The notes under the pieces: generated by a model
What the model saw: only the letters and a program-made list of their open reading frames with translations
Told to the model about the DNA's origin: nothing
The model's database searches: none
Source: Afifellaceae bacterium
GTDB taxonomy: Bacteria > Pseudomonadota > Alphaproteobacteria > Rhizobiales > Afifellaceae
Reading direction: 5' to 3'
Length of the DNA stretch: 64,000 nt
Assembly: GCA_028281235.1 (NCBI GenBank)
Contig: JANQKG010000014.1
Location: 186,001 to 250,000 of the forward strand
Shown here: positions 47,147 to 55,738 of the stretch, one piece after another
Position numbering within the stretch: position 1 is the stretch's first letter
Layout: each line of letters opens with the position of its first letter
Program-made: the position numbers and the translations under genes

Positions 47147-48037
47147 TCAGTATCCGATGCTGTTCAACAGCTCCACTTCCGCCGTTGAGGTCGAATACTC
47201 GCCGATCAGCGCTTTCAGTGAATCGTCGGCGCGATAATTGCCAAGCAGCACGTTCACGGCCACCAGCAGGTCGGGCTGGCGTGGATTGACGCATAGCCCC
47301 TGAGCGAACACCTGCAGCGGCGGTCCGACAAGCTCAAGCTGATCGGCCATCGGCGACTTGTCCAGAATGTCAAGAGCGTTGGCGAGGTTCAGCGCAACAG
47401 CCGCCACCTGGCCGTTCTGCAAGCCGAGCAGCGACTCGCTCATGCCGGGATATTCAACAGGGTCGATACCGGCCAGCCGTTCCTTCGCGGTTTCAAAGTA
47501 GATCTCTCCGCGAACGCCGCCGATCTTCTCGCCCGACATGGCCTCCCAACTCGATACGCCCGCATCCTTTCTGGCGAGCGCGACCGTCGCGTTGACCGCC
47601 GTCGGCGAGGTCATCAAGAAATCGGTCGAGCCGAGACGCTGCGCCGACCACGACGCGCCGTCACAGGCGAGGTCGAAGCGATTGGCCGTCAGGCCCGGCA
47701 GGATGCCCGGCCAGTCGAGCTTCACGAACTCGATCTCAAGTCCCAGATCCTCGGCGATCTTTCTGAAGAGATCGACATAGCTGCCCGTCAATTCGCCGCT
47801 CGCCGGATCAACGAACGTGCGCGGCGGCGCCTGGCCCGTGGTCCCGACCGTCAACTTCCCCGGCGTAACGAGATTGTTGAGCGGCCACGGCTTCGGGTAC
47901 GATTCGAACGGCTGCGGATCACCGAGCGCCTCGGCGAAAGCAGCCAGCCCGTCTGCGGCTTTGTCCTGAGCGTGGGCCACCGGCACGGCAAGCGCAGCGA
48001 CAAGCGCAGCGGCCACAATTGTCTTATCCAGCAACAT
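47147..48037 (-). CDS. Amino-acid ABC transporter substrate-binding protein
   Basis: A 296-residue family-3 binding protein. The signal peptide MLLDKTIVAAALVAALAVPV (through AHA) precedes a mature domain with VGTTGQAPPRTFVDP. I chose ATG 48037, preceded by GAGGGAG, over a longer frame to 48211 that lacks a signal-like start. It begins the operon permease, permease, ATPase, flavin oxidoreductase. It resembles the binding protein at 30046-30855 in its first domain, so the two importers may take up related ligands. Confidence 0.9.
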   Translation of the reverse strand: MLLDKTIVAAALVAALAVPVAHAQDKAADGLAAFAEALGDPQPFESYPKPWPLNNLVTPGKLTVGTTGQAPPRTFVDPASGELTGSYVDLFRKIAEDLGLEIEFVKLDWPGILPGLTANRFDLACDGASWSAQRLGSTDFLMTSPTAVNATVALARKDAGVSSWEAMSGEKIGGVRGEIYFETAKERLAGIDPVEYPGMSESLLGLQNGQVAAVALNLANALDILDKSPMADQLELVGPPLQVFAQGLCVNPRQPDLLVAVNVLLGNYRADDSLKALIGEYSTSTAEVELLNSIGY

Positions 48038-48430
48038 TGTGTCTCCCTCTCTTCCTTCTTCGGCATCGGTGCATCGACGGGCGTGCCTGGCGGCGAGCAC
48101 AGACCGCCCCCCGCCCCGCGCAGCCACCTGCCAAACCGCGGGACCGTCCGCCGTCAGCGCCCATGAGTTCTTTTCAGCGGCAGCCCGCCAAGCAGCGTGA
48201 ACCGCTGACAAGGTCGACCGCTCGATTGTGTGGTTATCGGCCGCGGATGCCTTCCAACCGTCCTTTCACACGTAAGCCGCGCGGGCGATCCGACAATGAC
48301 CATAACACCGCCAGACGACACTCGCCAAGCAGAAATGTATCTCATAATATTTCACAGAGATTGCAGTGTTGGCAAAGAAAAGACCCGGAAAACCCGGCAG
48401 TCAGCGCCTCACAAAGCGAAGAGGTGACAC
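48038..48430. other. Divergent control region
   Basis: 393 bases between the third importer operon and the ornithine-cyclodeaminase-like gene. It carries operator F (48345-48354) in an AT-rich patch near the start of the rightward gene. The left half is GC-rich and shows no open frame with coding character or obvious RNA structure. Confidence 0.6.
48345..48354. promoter_or_regulatory. Putative GntR operator F
   Basis: TAATATTTCA matches TGATATATCA at 8 of 10 positions and lies about 77 bases upstream of the ornithine-cyclodeaminase-like gene. It is the weakest of the six sites but shares the intergenic position. Confidence 0.5.
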
Positions 48431-49420
48431 ATGGCGAAGTGGTATGCGGAAGACGACATTGCCGCCCTTCTGCACCCGGCGAAGCTGATCGCGCGCATCG
48501 AAGAAGGCTTCGCGGACCTTTCCGCCGGCAGCCTTATTGATCCACCGCCGAGACGCATCGACGTCGACGAGCACGCCGCGAACGTCACGACCTTCCCGGC
48601 CTACTGGCCGCGACTTGGATTGGCCTCCGTCAAGGTCCTGTCCGGCGTCCTGACGAACCCGGCGCACGGACGTCCGATGATCGATGCCATCGTCGTCGTC
48701 ATGGATGCTGCGACCGGGACTGTCCGAGCGATCATGGGTGGCCGTGGCATCACAGCGCGGAGGACGGCGGCAGCTTCCGCCGTCGCGGTGAAGTACCTGG
48801 CGCCCGGCGACGGCGGCACACTCGCTATCGTCGGAACCGGCGCCCAGGGGATTGCACACGCAGAGACGCTGCCTTTGGTGCGATCGTTTACGGAGATTCT
48901 GATCGCGTCGGCGACGGGCGAGCGAACGCGCGCCGCCAATGTCGCGCAATCAATCCGCTCGCGTACCCGCCTTCCCGTGTCGGCAGCGGACGCTAGAGAA
49001 GCCATTGGCCGCGGCGATGTTGTGGTGACAGCCACGACAGCAAGCGAGCCGGTGGCCGCATCCGATGACGTCAAATCCGACACACTTCTGCTCTCGGTCG
49101 GATCGTTCCGCCCGGACGAGACGGAGATCGATCCGGCACTCGTCGAAGCGGCCGGAATGATTGTTGCCGATGACGCTGAGCGCCTTCGCGCGGCGTGGCG
49201 GACGACCCGACTGCACTTCGCCGCGCGTGCAACGGACCTGGCGGCGATCGTAACCGGATCGGTGTCGCCGCAGATGTCGGGGCTGCGCGTCTTTCTGTCC
49301 GACGGGCGAGCCTTTGAGGACCTGGCCGCTGCTGCAATCGTATTGGAGAGCGCTGCGGAGACGGGATTTGAGGCCTTACAGCTTCCAGGAACGCTGCCAC
49401 GATTTTTCGCCGCTCACTAG
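48431..49420 (+). CDS. Ornithine cyclodeaminase/mu-crystallin family protein
   Basis: A 329-residue NAD(P)-dependent enzyme of the ornithine cyclodeaminase/ketimine reductase family. Lys68 (ASVKVL) matches the conserved substrate lysine, GRGITARRTAAASAVA follows at 104-119, and the Rossmann motif GTGAQG is at residues 135-140. The family includes ornithine cyclodeaminase, alanine dehydrogenase and delta1-pyrroline-2-carboxylate/ketimine reductases. In this island a ketimine or cyclic imine reductase acting on a product of the DAO-type oxidases is plausible. It is transcribed alone, divergent from the third importer. Confidence 0.88.
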   Translation: MAKWYAEDDIAALLHPAKLIARIEEGFADLSAGSLIDPPPRRIDVDEHAANVTTFPAYWPRLGLASVKVLSGVLTNPAHGRPMIDAIVVVMDAATGTVRAIMGGRGITARRTAAASAVAVKYLAPGDGGTLAIVGTGAQGIAHAETLPLVRSFTEILIASATGERTRAANVAQSIRSRTRLPVSAADAREAIGRGDVVVTATTASEPVAASDDVKSDTLLLSVGSFRPDETEIDPALVEAAGMIVADDAERLRAAWRTTRLHFAARATDLAAIVTGSVSPQMSGLRVFLSDGRAFEDLAAAAIVLESAAETGFEALQLPGTLPRFFAAH

Positions 49421-49652
49421 CTTGATCGCCATTGCACGGTCAGCGCGAAGGCCGGGTTCGCTCTGCGTACCCCTCGGTCACGCCGGTGGAGACGTTCCAG
49501 CCCAAGCGCCTCATCATATCCGTTCCCCAACGATCCAGTTCAGCCGCTCGCGCTAATCCACCTCACTGCTGACCGGGTCGTGCCGACCGGCAGGGTGCGC
49601 AAGATCGCAGCGCAGAAAGCGGATCGAAAAACGGCGAGGGAAGCCCGATACC

Positions 49653-50054
49653 TCAGCTCAAATCAGCCGGCTCCTGAGCCTGGACATGGTCGCGCCATTG
49701 CTGCGGCTTGACGGGAGAACGTTCCAGCGAGGCCTGGCGCCGCTCCATGAGAATCTGCTTGCCCTTTTGTGTCATCTCGTCGGGCGTCCAGAACACACTC
49801 GCATCCAGTTCGACCTGGGCCGATCTGACGCCGGGAATCTGCGCCAGCTGAGTCTCCGCACCCCTCGCCATGTGGCCACCCATGTCGCAGCTCGGCGAGG
49901 TCACACACATGCGCACGACGACATTGCCTTCATCGTCAACTGACCAGTCGCGCACCAGGCCCATATCGATGATGCTCACTGGCGCGTTTGCCGCGATGCT
50001 GCAAGGATCACACACCTTGTCGAGCGCCGCTCTTATCTGCTCGTCGAGTGTCAT
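49653..50054 (-). CDS. MIP18-family (DUF59) protein, copy 1
   Basis: A 133-residue MIP18/PaaD-like domain protein (iron-sulphur cluster assembly fold). It shows VCDPCSIAANAPVSIIDMGL near the start and the conserved cysteine in TSPSCDMGGHM. The common DPE motif is replaced by DPCS, as in the second copy (60782-61144). ATG 50054 overlaps the amidohydrolase stop (ATGA), which decides the start over the longer frame to 50096. Such genes are found beside amidohydrolase genes in actinobacterial binuclear-iron monooxygenase clusters, so it may help mature or metallate its amidohydrolase partner (inference). Confidence 0.82.
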   Translation of the reverse strand: MTLDEQIRAALDKVCDPCSIAANAPVSIIDMGLVRDWSVDDEGNVVVRMCVTSPSCDMGGHMARGAETQLAQIPGVRSAQVELDASVFWTPDEMTQKGKQILMERRQASLERSPVKPQQWRDHVQAQEPADLS

Positions 50055-51145
50055 ATCGCCGTCAGCTCCTCCGCCCCCTGTGCCATCTTGATCCAATTCG
50101 AATACGGTTTCTCCAAGCCGTTCTTCTTGGTCGCCTGGGCGAATTTGTCGTCGGCGATCTTTGCTTTTGCTTGCTCAACATCCAGACCGATGATCCGGGC
50201 GTAGTTTCCGCCGAGTATCAGTGCCTTGTCGGTCTTTGTGATCTGATCCAGCCCGTATTTTTCCAGAACCTGATCGGAAAACTCGAGATTCCAGAACTTC
50301 TCTAGAAGCGGCTGGGAATGACAGAACATCGTTCCGTCGGAATAGATGATCTTCTCCGGACCGCCCCAAAACAGAAACAACCCCATGATCTCCTGGAAGA
50401 ACCCGGGGCCGTGATGCATCAGCAGACTCGTGATCTCCAGATTCGCATACACATTGGGAAAGCGGGCAATGGCATGTGCCGTCTCTTCGGCAAATGCCAG
50501 CCCGGCATGGATGATCTCGAAGTTCAGATCGGGAAAGTGAATGGCTGCCCCGTCAATATCGTCGACCCGATACGGATTGATGGGCACCGGTCCGTTCGGG
50601 ACGGCCTTGTGAATGGCGATCGTCTTGATGCCGAGTTCCTGTGCACGCTCAAACAAGGGGTAGGCCAGGTCGGGATCGTCCATGCGCCAGCTCCGGAACG
50701 GTTCGACCTCGTCGGGATAGAGTTTCAGCCCGATGGCGCTCGGCAGTTCCTCCTTCTGATCTACCAGGTCGGAGAGGCAGACGTTCAGGCCGCGTGTGGG
50801 GCTCACACCCAGATAGTTGACAAAGCGATCGGGCCAGCGGGCGGCCGATTCCACATTCTTCGCGCGTGAGCAAAGGCCGTCCTTGAACCACGAATCAAGG
50901 CGCAGGTACATGTTCCCAGCCATGTCGATATCGGTTTCAAGGAAAAGCGTTCGTGCGAGCGCCTCCATTGGCCAGTCGCTCATATACACCTCCGCCGGAA
51001 CCTGTAGTTCAGGCGGATTCCAAGCAAGATGAAGCTTCGTGAGAAGGTCGCGAAGCCCGCGTCCGTAAGGATTGGGCTGCAGGTTCGCGTCGGAAAGGTT
51101 GTACGCATGCGCGACCGGGTTGATGATAAAGGCGCCTTCGATCAT
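50051..51145 (-). CDS. Amidohydrolase-family protein, copy 1
   Basis: A 364-residue TIM-barrel protein of the amidohydrolase-2 superfamily. The N-terminal motif reads INPVAHAYNL, further metal-type histidines are in KTIAIHKAVPNGP and FEIIHAGLAF, and an aspartate in IIYSDGTMF occupies the usual barrel-end position. It is coupled to the preceding 206-residue gene and to the MIP18-like gene by four-base overlaps. It is a paralogue of the protein at 61159-62220. Probable role: hydrolysis or decarboxylation of a small carbonyl compound in the cytoplasm; substrate unknown. Confidence 0.85.
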   Translation of the reverse strand: MIEGAFIINPVAHAYNLSDANLQPNPYGRGLRDLLTKLHLAWNPPELQVPAEVYMSDWPMEALARTLFLETDIDMAGNMYLRLDSWFKDGLCSRAKNVESAARWPDRFVNYLGVSPTRGLNVCLSDLVDQKEELPSAIGLKLYPDEVEPFRSWRMDDPDLAYPLFERAQELGIKTIAIHKAVPNGPVPINPYRVDDIDGAAIHFPDLNFEIIHAGLAFAEETAHAIARFPNVYANLEITSLLMHHGPGFFQEIMGLFLFWGGPEKIIYSDGTMFCHSQPLLEKFWNLEFSDQVLEKYGLDQITKTDKALILGGNYARIIGLDVEQAKAKIADDKFAQATKKNGLEKPYSNWIKMAQGAEELTAI

Positions 51146-51762
51146 GGGGTCCCACTCCCTTCAAGCCGTTTGCTGTTCGTGTGATGTCGTAAGAAGTCGA
51201 GGGCGACGCGCGCTTCGCCATTCGACAACAATGGGGCGTTGCCGACGCGGTCCGCTTCTTCGCCGCACTCAAACGAAAAGACCTGGTCCGCCCGAGGTGA
51301 CGTCTTTAAGGATCGAAAGACCTTGTTGGCTATCCGGCGTTGGCGTTGGCCGACGCCCCTGGCGATCCGCAGCTTTGCGACCACCGTCCGTCCATCCAAC
51401 GCGAGCAGCCGACGCTCTTCCGTCATCGCCTGATTGGCGGCGGAATGCCCATCGGACCGGCCGTCTTCGGGCTCGAAACGAATTTCGACGGCATCTCCGT
51501 ACCACACCGCGTCACCGTCGACCCGGGCCCAGCGCGGTCGATTGTGAATGACATAGCAATCATCGCCAGCCGACTCGACATCCCCCCAATCCGGCGGCGC
51601 CGCGATCTCGATGGGTCCGATCCTGCGTGCCGTCCAGTCGCGGCTTCCCCGCAACCCTTTGCCGATTGCGTTCAGCCGATGCTTTAGACGCGCAGCGGCG
51701 TGGCCTTTCCTGATCGCGGCTTCCGCAAGCAGGATGAGCGCTCCCCGTTGAAGTCCTCTCAC
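51142..51762 (-). CDS. Conserved-looking protein of unknown function
   Basis: 206 residues that I do not recognise. The GTG start overlaps the upstream permease stop (GTGA) and its TGA overlaps the ATG of the amidohydrolase (ATGA), so translation is coupled on both sides and the gene is very probably real. The N-terminal 45 residues are basic and helical. The middle, APPDWGDVESAGDDCYVIHN then RPRWARVDGDAVWYGDAVEI, looks like a compact beta-rich domain. The C-terminus is Arg-rich. There is no signal peptide or membrane span. Its place between importer and amidohydrolase suggests a pathway-specific role. Confidence 0.7.
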   Translation of the reverse strand: MRGLQRGALILLAEAAIRKGHAAARLKHRLNAIGKGLRGSRDWTARRIGPIEIAAPPDWGDVESAGDDCYVIHNRPRWARVDGDAVWYGDAVEIRFEPEDGRSDGHSAANQAMTEERRLLALDGRTVVAKLRIARGVGQRQRRIANKVFRSLKTSPRADQVFSFECGEEADRVGNAPLLSNGEARVALDFLRHHTNSKRLEGSGTP

Positions 51763-52967
51763 AGCCTCACGAATGGTCGTCCTCCCCGTTTCGACACTAC
51801 GTCCAGGTAGACCGCCAGGATGAGAACCATGCCACTGGCAATGTTCTGATAGGCCGACGGAACATTCATCAAAGACAGTCCGTTGGACAGGCTCTGCATC
51901 AGGAGCGCGCCGAGCAGCACGCCCATGACAGTGCCGGTGCCGCCATAAAGGCTGGCGCCACCGATCACGACGGCCGCAATTGCATTCAATTCAAGGAACA
52001 GCCCCGCTTCAGGTGGGGCGGCGCCCAGTCTTCCGACGAAAATGAGTGAGGCGACCGCAGTCAGCATGCCCACGAGCATGAAGCCTATGATGACATGGAA
52101 CCCTATGGGTATTCCCGCAAACCGCGCCGCGCTCCTATTGCCGCCGACAGCGTAGGCGTGTCTTCCCCATTTGGTGTTGTTGAGCGCCCAGTTCAGCGCG
52201 AAGGCGACAACGATGGCCAGCGCGACCGGAACGGGCAGGCCCCGGTAGGAAACCGTTGCCCAAGTGAGCAGAACCACGCCGGCAATTGCGAACGCGACCG
52301 TGGTCAAAACCTGACGCTTCTTATCGGATCTGGAGATGCGCCCCAGGGGCGCCAGAGCCACTGCCAAGACCAGGGCGAGAAAGATCCACAACGAGAACCC
52401 GCTGATGAACGCATCGCCGATGGAACGGATTTCGTCCCTGATTCCGGAGAGCGTCCGACCGCCGGACAGTGCCAGCGCCAGGCCCCGAAACGCCATCAGG
52501 CCGCCAAGCGTCGCCACGAAGGCTGGAATGCCCAGCTTGGCGACCCACACCCCGTTCCACAGGCCGACCGCCGCCCCCAAGGCCAGCGCGACGACGATGG
52601 TCATGAAGGGCGGCATGAGCGCACTGGATTCGACCATGGCGATAACGGTGACGCACAGTGCGAGAAACGAGCCCACCGACAGGTCGATCTCGCCCTGCAC
52701 AATCACGACCAGCATGCCGAGCGCCACCATGGCCGTGACGGAGGTCTGCCGCATCAGGTTGATGATGTTGCGGTCGCTCAAGAAGATGCCGTCAGTGGTG
52801 ATGAAGAAGACCAGCCACACAAGCAGCACCGCAATGACGAGCCCCACGATCGAGCGCGACCGGGTCAGCAGGCGTTCCGAAAGACTCATTCTTCGGGTGC
52901 CATTGGCGCCGTGCTGAGCTGACTTCAGCCGGCTCTGGATGGGCGTGGTTCCGACGTCTTCGTTCAC
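51759..52967 (-). CDS. Ribose/nucleoside-type ABC transporter permease (RbsC-like), set 2
   Basis: A 402-residue RbsC/XylH-type permease with about ten hydrophobic segments and the family segment FVATLGGLMAFRGLALALSG. Length is at the long end for the family (RbsC about 320), closer to XylH. It overlaps the ATPase gene by four bases (52964-52967). With the proteins encoded at 52964-55659 it makes one complete importer for a monosaccharide, nucleoside or similar polar ring compound. Confidence 0.9.
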   Translation of the reverse strand: MNEDVGTTPIQSRLKSAQHGANGTRRMSLSERLLTRSRSIVGLVIAVLLVWLVFFITTDGIFLSDRNIINLMRQTSVTAMVALGMLVVIVQGEIDLSVGSFLALCVTVIAMVESSALMPPFMTIVVALALGAAVGLWNGVWVAKLGIPAFVATLGGLMAFRGLALALSGGRTLSGIRDEIRSIGDAFISGFSLWIFLALVLAVALAPLGRISRSDKKRQVLTTVAFAIAGVVLLTWATVSYRGLPVPVALAIVVAFALNWALNNTKWGRHAYAVGGNRSAARFAGIPIGFHVIIGFMLVGMLTAVASLIFVGRLGAAPPEAGLFLELNAIAAVVIGGASLYGGTGTVMGVLLGALLMQSLSNGLSLMNVPSAYQNIASGMVLILAVYLDVVSKRGGRPFVRL

Positions 52968-54559
52968 GGGTCGATCGCTCCGCCGGCACGCACGAGCAGC
53001 TCGTGCGGCTCGCAGCCGGCAACGACACCGACCTGACGGCCATCGCGCAGGATGACAACCCGATCCGATATCTCGATGATTTCATCTTCTTCCATCGAGC
53101 TGAAGATGATGGCCGTGCCGTCCTTCGCGGTCTGCCGGATCAACCGATAGACGTCCTGCTTGGCGCTGACATCGATGCCCCGAGTCGGCTCGTCGAGAAG
53201 TAGGACGTCCGGCTGGTTCAGAAGCGCGCGACCGATGATGACCTTCTGTTGATTTCCGCCGCTAAGGTCGCTGATAGGCTGGTCGGCTCCAGCGGTCTTG
53301 ATCCCCAGGCTGTCGATCAGACCGCGTGTGATGGAGGCTTCGGCCTCCGCATCAATCAGCGCCTTCCAACGCGTCAGACCGGAGCGGTGCCGGCCAAGCA
53401 GCAAATTGTCCAGAACGCTCTGTTGCGGAACAACGCCGTTCTCCTGTCGATCCGACGAGACAAACGCAATCCCGTGCCCAATGGCCTGCCGCGGATTGTC
53501 CGGTATCGGGATCGTCTCGCCGTTCTTCCTGAGCTCGCCGCCCGTGACCTCCGGCAACAGGCCATAAATTCCCTGCAAGAGTTCGGTCTTGCCGGCACCG
53601 AGCGATCCATACAATCCCAGGATCTCTCCGGGATAGACGTCCAGATTGATTGAGCGCACCGAAACCGAGCTCCAGTTCGAGCGCCGCACGAAAAAGCCCT
53701 GCAAGGACAACGCCGCATCTTGTCTTCCGACCGCTGAGTTCTTCTGCCTGGTACTGCTGGTGGGCTGCCTTGATTTCTGTAAACCCAGCATGGCTTCAAC
53801 AAGGCTATCGTGGGTTTGGCCATCGCGCGGGGCATCCATGACCACTTTGCCGTCTCGCAGCACCACGATCCGGCTGCTGATGCTGAGAACTTCATCGAGT
53901 CGATGGGAGACGAAGATAATCGCGGCGCCGCTATCGCGCAGCGCCGCCATCTGCTTGAGCAGACTGCGGACTTCTTCCGCGCCGAGCGCCGACGTCGATT
54001 CATCGAACACAAACAACCGGCTTCCGCGTGCGATGGCGCGACCCACTTCAGCCATTTCCATCAGGGCAATGCCGCCGTGGTCTTGCACGAGCGATCGGGT
54101 ATCTGCCTCAAGGCCAATCTTGCTGAGGGCCTGGGCGGCAGACGCATGCAATCGGTCCCAGTCGATGATTCCATAGCGCGACGGCTCGAACGTCAGCATG
54201 ACGTTTTCGCCGATGCTCAGTTGCTGGATCATCGCGCCTTCCTGATGAACCAGCGCCACGCCCCGGTCGTGGGCTGCGCTGGTATCGCGAAAACGCATCT
54301 CTTCGCCCGAGATGCGGTAAGACCCCCTGTAGCGGCCGTGGGGGACCTCGCCGACCAGGACGCGTGCTAGCGTGCTTTTGCCGGCGCCGTTGGCGCCGAC
54401 CAGACCAACGATTTCGCCCGGATAGACGGTGACGGAAACACGATCCAACGCGCGGGTAAGGCCAAAATCGACAATGATGTCGGAGCACTCGATCAACGGA
54501 TCACGGTTTGTATTCGCGCTGACAATCGAGGATTCGCGACTGTTGCTGAACACCGCCAT
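52964..54559 (-). CDS. Ribose/nucleoside-type ABC ATPase (RbsA-like), set 2
   Basis: A 531-residue double ABC ATPase. The first domain has Walker A GANGAGKST but a weak signature (GGIALMEMAEVGRAIARG in place of LSxxQ). The second has GSLGAGKTELLQ and the canonical LSGGNQQKVIIGRAL with LLLDEPTRGID. Degenerate halves are common in RbsA/MglA proteins. It is coupled to its permease. ATG 54559 lies 30 bases after the binding-protein stop. Confidence 0.92.
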   Translation of the reverse strand: MAVFSNSRESSIVSANTNRDPLIECSDIIVDFGLTRALDRVSVTVYPGEIVGLVGANGAGKSTLARVLVGEVPHGRYRGSYRISGEEMRFRDTSAAHDRGVALVHQEGAMIQQLSIGENVMLTFEPSRYGIIDWDRLHASAAQALSKIGLEADTRSLVQDHGGIALMEMAEVGRAIARGSRLFVFDESTSALGAEEVRSLLKQMAALRDSGAAIIFVSHRLDEVLSISSRIVVLRDGKVVMDAPRDGQTHDSLVEAMLGLQKSRQPTSSTRQKNSAVGRQDAALSLQGFFVRRSNWSSVSVRSINLDVYPGEILGLYGSLGAGKTELLQGIYGLLPEVTGGELRKNGETIPIPDNPRQAIGHGIAFVSSDRQENGVVPQQSVLDNLLLGRHRSGLTRWKALIDAEAEASITRGLIDSLGIKTAGADQPISDLSGGNQQKVIIGRALLNQPDVLLLDEPTRGIDVSAKQDVYRLIRQTAKDGTAIIFSSMEEDEIIEISDRVVILRDGRQVGVVAGCEPHELLVRAGGAIDP

Positions 54560-54588
54560 GGCCGCCCGCGCTTAAACGCAGCCTCAGA

Positions 54589-55659
54589 TCATTCCAGTCC
54601 GACGTCCGAGGGCTTAAGCCAATCGGTCACCTCAAGGAATTCCGGCAGCGTCTCTTTCGTCACGCCGCGCGAGGCAATTCGCATGCCGGGCACGTCCACG
54701 CCTTCGACCGTCAACGTCTCGTTGCTCGGTGGGGCTTCGCCGCGCACTAGCGCGTGCGCCGCATCGGCAGCCGAGCGACCCATTTCGATAAGGTCGGTCC
54801 AGGCGCTCATAGCGATATTGCCGTTGACGATCTCGCGCGCCACTTCCGGGAACACGTCTTCGCCGCACAACCAGACGTCTCCAGCCAGGCCTTGCTCCGT
54901 GAGCGCGCGCAACGAGCCCAGAGCCAGTCCGTCCTCGTTGCACAGCACGCCCTGCAAATCGTTGCCGGTTAAGGTCAGCGCGTTTTCGATCTGGTTCAAG
55001 GCGCCCTCGGAGCGCCAGGCCTCGTGCCATTCATGGGAGACGATCTCGATCTGGCCGGAATCGATATGGGGCTGGAAAACGCGCATCGCCCCTTCCGTTT
55101 TCTGCCGCGCGACATCGACACCGGCCGGGCCGCTGACCACGGCCCATTTGCCAAACACTTCCTGCTCGATGGCCTGCCTTGCCTGGACCTCGCCCACCAG
55201 ATAGTTGTCGCGGGCCGCCCAATAGTCGATATGCGGCGACGGGATGACATAGTTGTAGGAGATGATGGGAATGTTGGTTTCTTCTTTGACGCGCCGGATC
55301 AGATTGAGGCCGGCTTCGATGTTGACGGGAATGATGACCAGCGCCTGAATGCCGCGTGTCAGCATCGCGTCAACTTGTGCGTCTTGCTTGGCAGCGTCCT
55401 CCTCTGCTCCCTGAATGACATATTGCATCCCCAGCTCATCGGCGCGGGTCTGAAAGTAGCGCCGGTCATGGGACCAGCGGAAATGTTCAAAGCTGGGAAA
55501 GCTAAAGCCAACCAGAATGTCGTCCTCAGCATGAGCGGCCCCGGCACTCATGCCAAGAGTGGCGCCTGCTGCTCCATAGGCAGCTGCAGCCTTCAAAAAC
55601 GCGCGTCTGTCGATCTTGCCACTGAAGTACAGATCAAGAAGCCGATGGCGGTCCTTCAT
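54589..55659 (-). CDS. Sugar/nucleoside-type ABC binding protein, set 2
   Basis: A 356-residue periplasmic binding protein of the RbsB/XylF type. The N-terminus has DRRAFLKAAAAYGAAGATLG, a twin-arginine-like signal (only DRR is present, not SRRxFLK in full). It has the type I fold pattern ...LVGFSFPSFEHFRWSHDRRY. I chose ATG 55659, which has GGGAGG eight bases upstream, over TTG 55686. A promoter with the TetR-like operator lies at 55710-55738. It begins the set-2 importer transcription unit. Confidence 0.9.
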   Translation of the reverse strand: MKDRHRLLDLYFSGKIDRRAFLKAAAAYGAAGATLGMSAGAAHAEDDILVGFSFPSFEHFRWSHDRRYFQTRADELGMQYVIQGAEEDAAKQDAQVDAMLTRGIQALVIIPVNIEAGLNLIRRVKEETNIPIISYNYVIPSPHIDYWAARDNYLVGEVQARQAIEQEVFGKWAVVSGPAGVDVARQKTEGAMRVFQPHIDSGQIEIVSHEWHEAWRSEGALNQIENALTLTGNDLQGVLCNEDGLALGSLRALTEQGLAGDVWLCGEDVFPEVAREIVNGNIAMSAWTDLIEMGRSAADAAHALVRGEAPPSNETLTVEGVDVPGMRIASRGVTKETLPEFLEVTDWLKPSDVGLE

Positions 55660-55709
55660 CGGATTTTCCTCCCGTTTCGGATTCAAACCTCCGCAGATTA
55701 TTGCCGATC

Positions 55710-55738
55710 AGTCTAACTGATCGATCGATCAGCGTCAA
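55710..55738 (-). promoter_or_regulatory. Internal promoter with TetR-type operator
   Basis: On the minus strand TTGACG (55738-55733) and TAGACT (55715-55710) are separated by exactly 17 bases. The spacer contains CTGATCGATCGATCAG, a perfect 16-base palindrome (55717-55732). The same TGATCGATC core recurs at 62853-62870. It overlaps the end of the hydrolase gene and precedes the set-2 binding protein. Confidence 0.72.

Noticed and set aside
55686-55688. TTG start for the set-2 binding protein
   Set aside because: GGAGG is only one base from the TTG, too close; ATG 55659 has GGGAGG at normal spacing.
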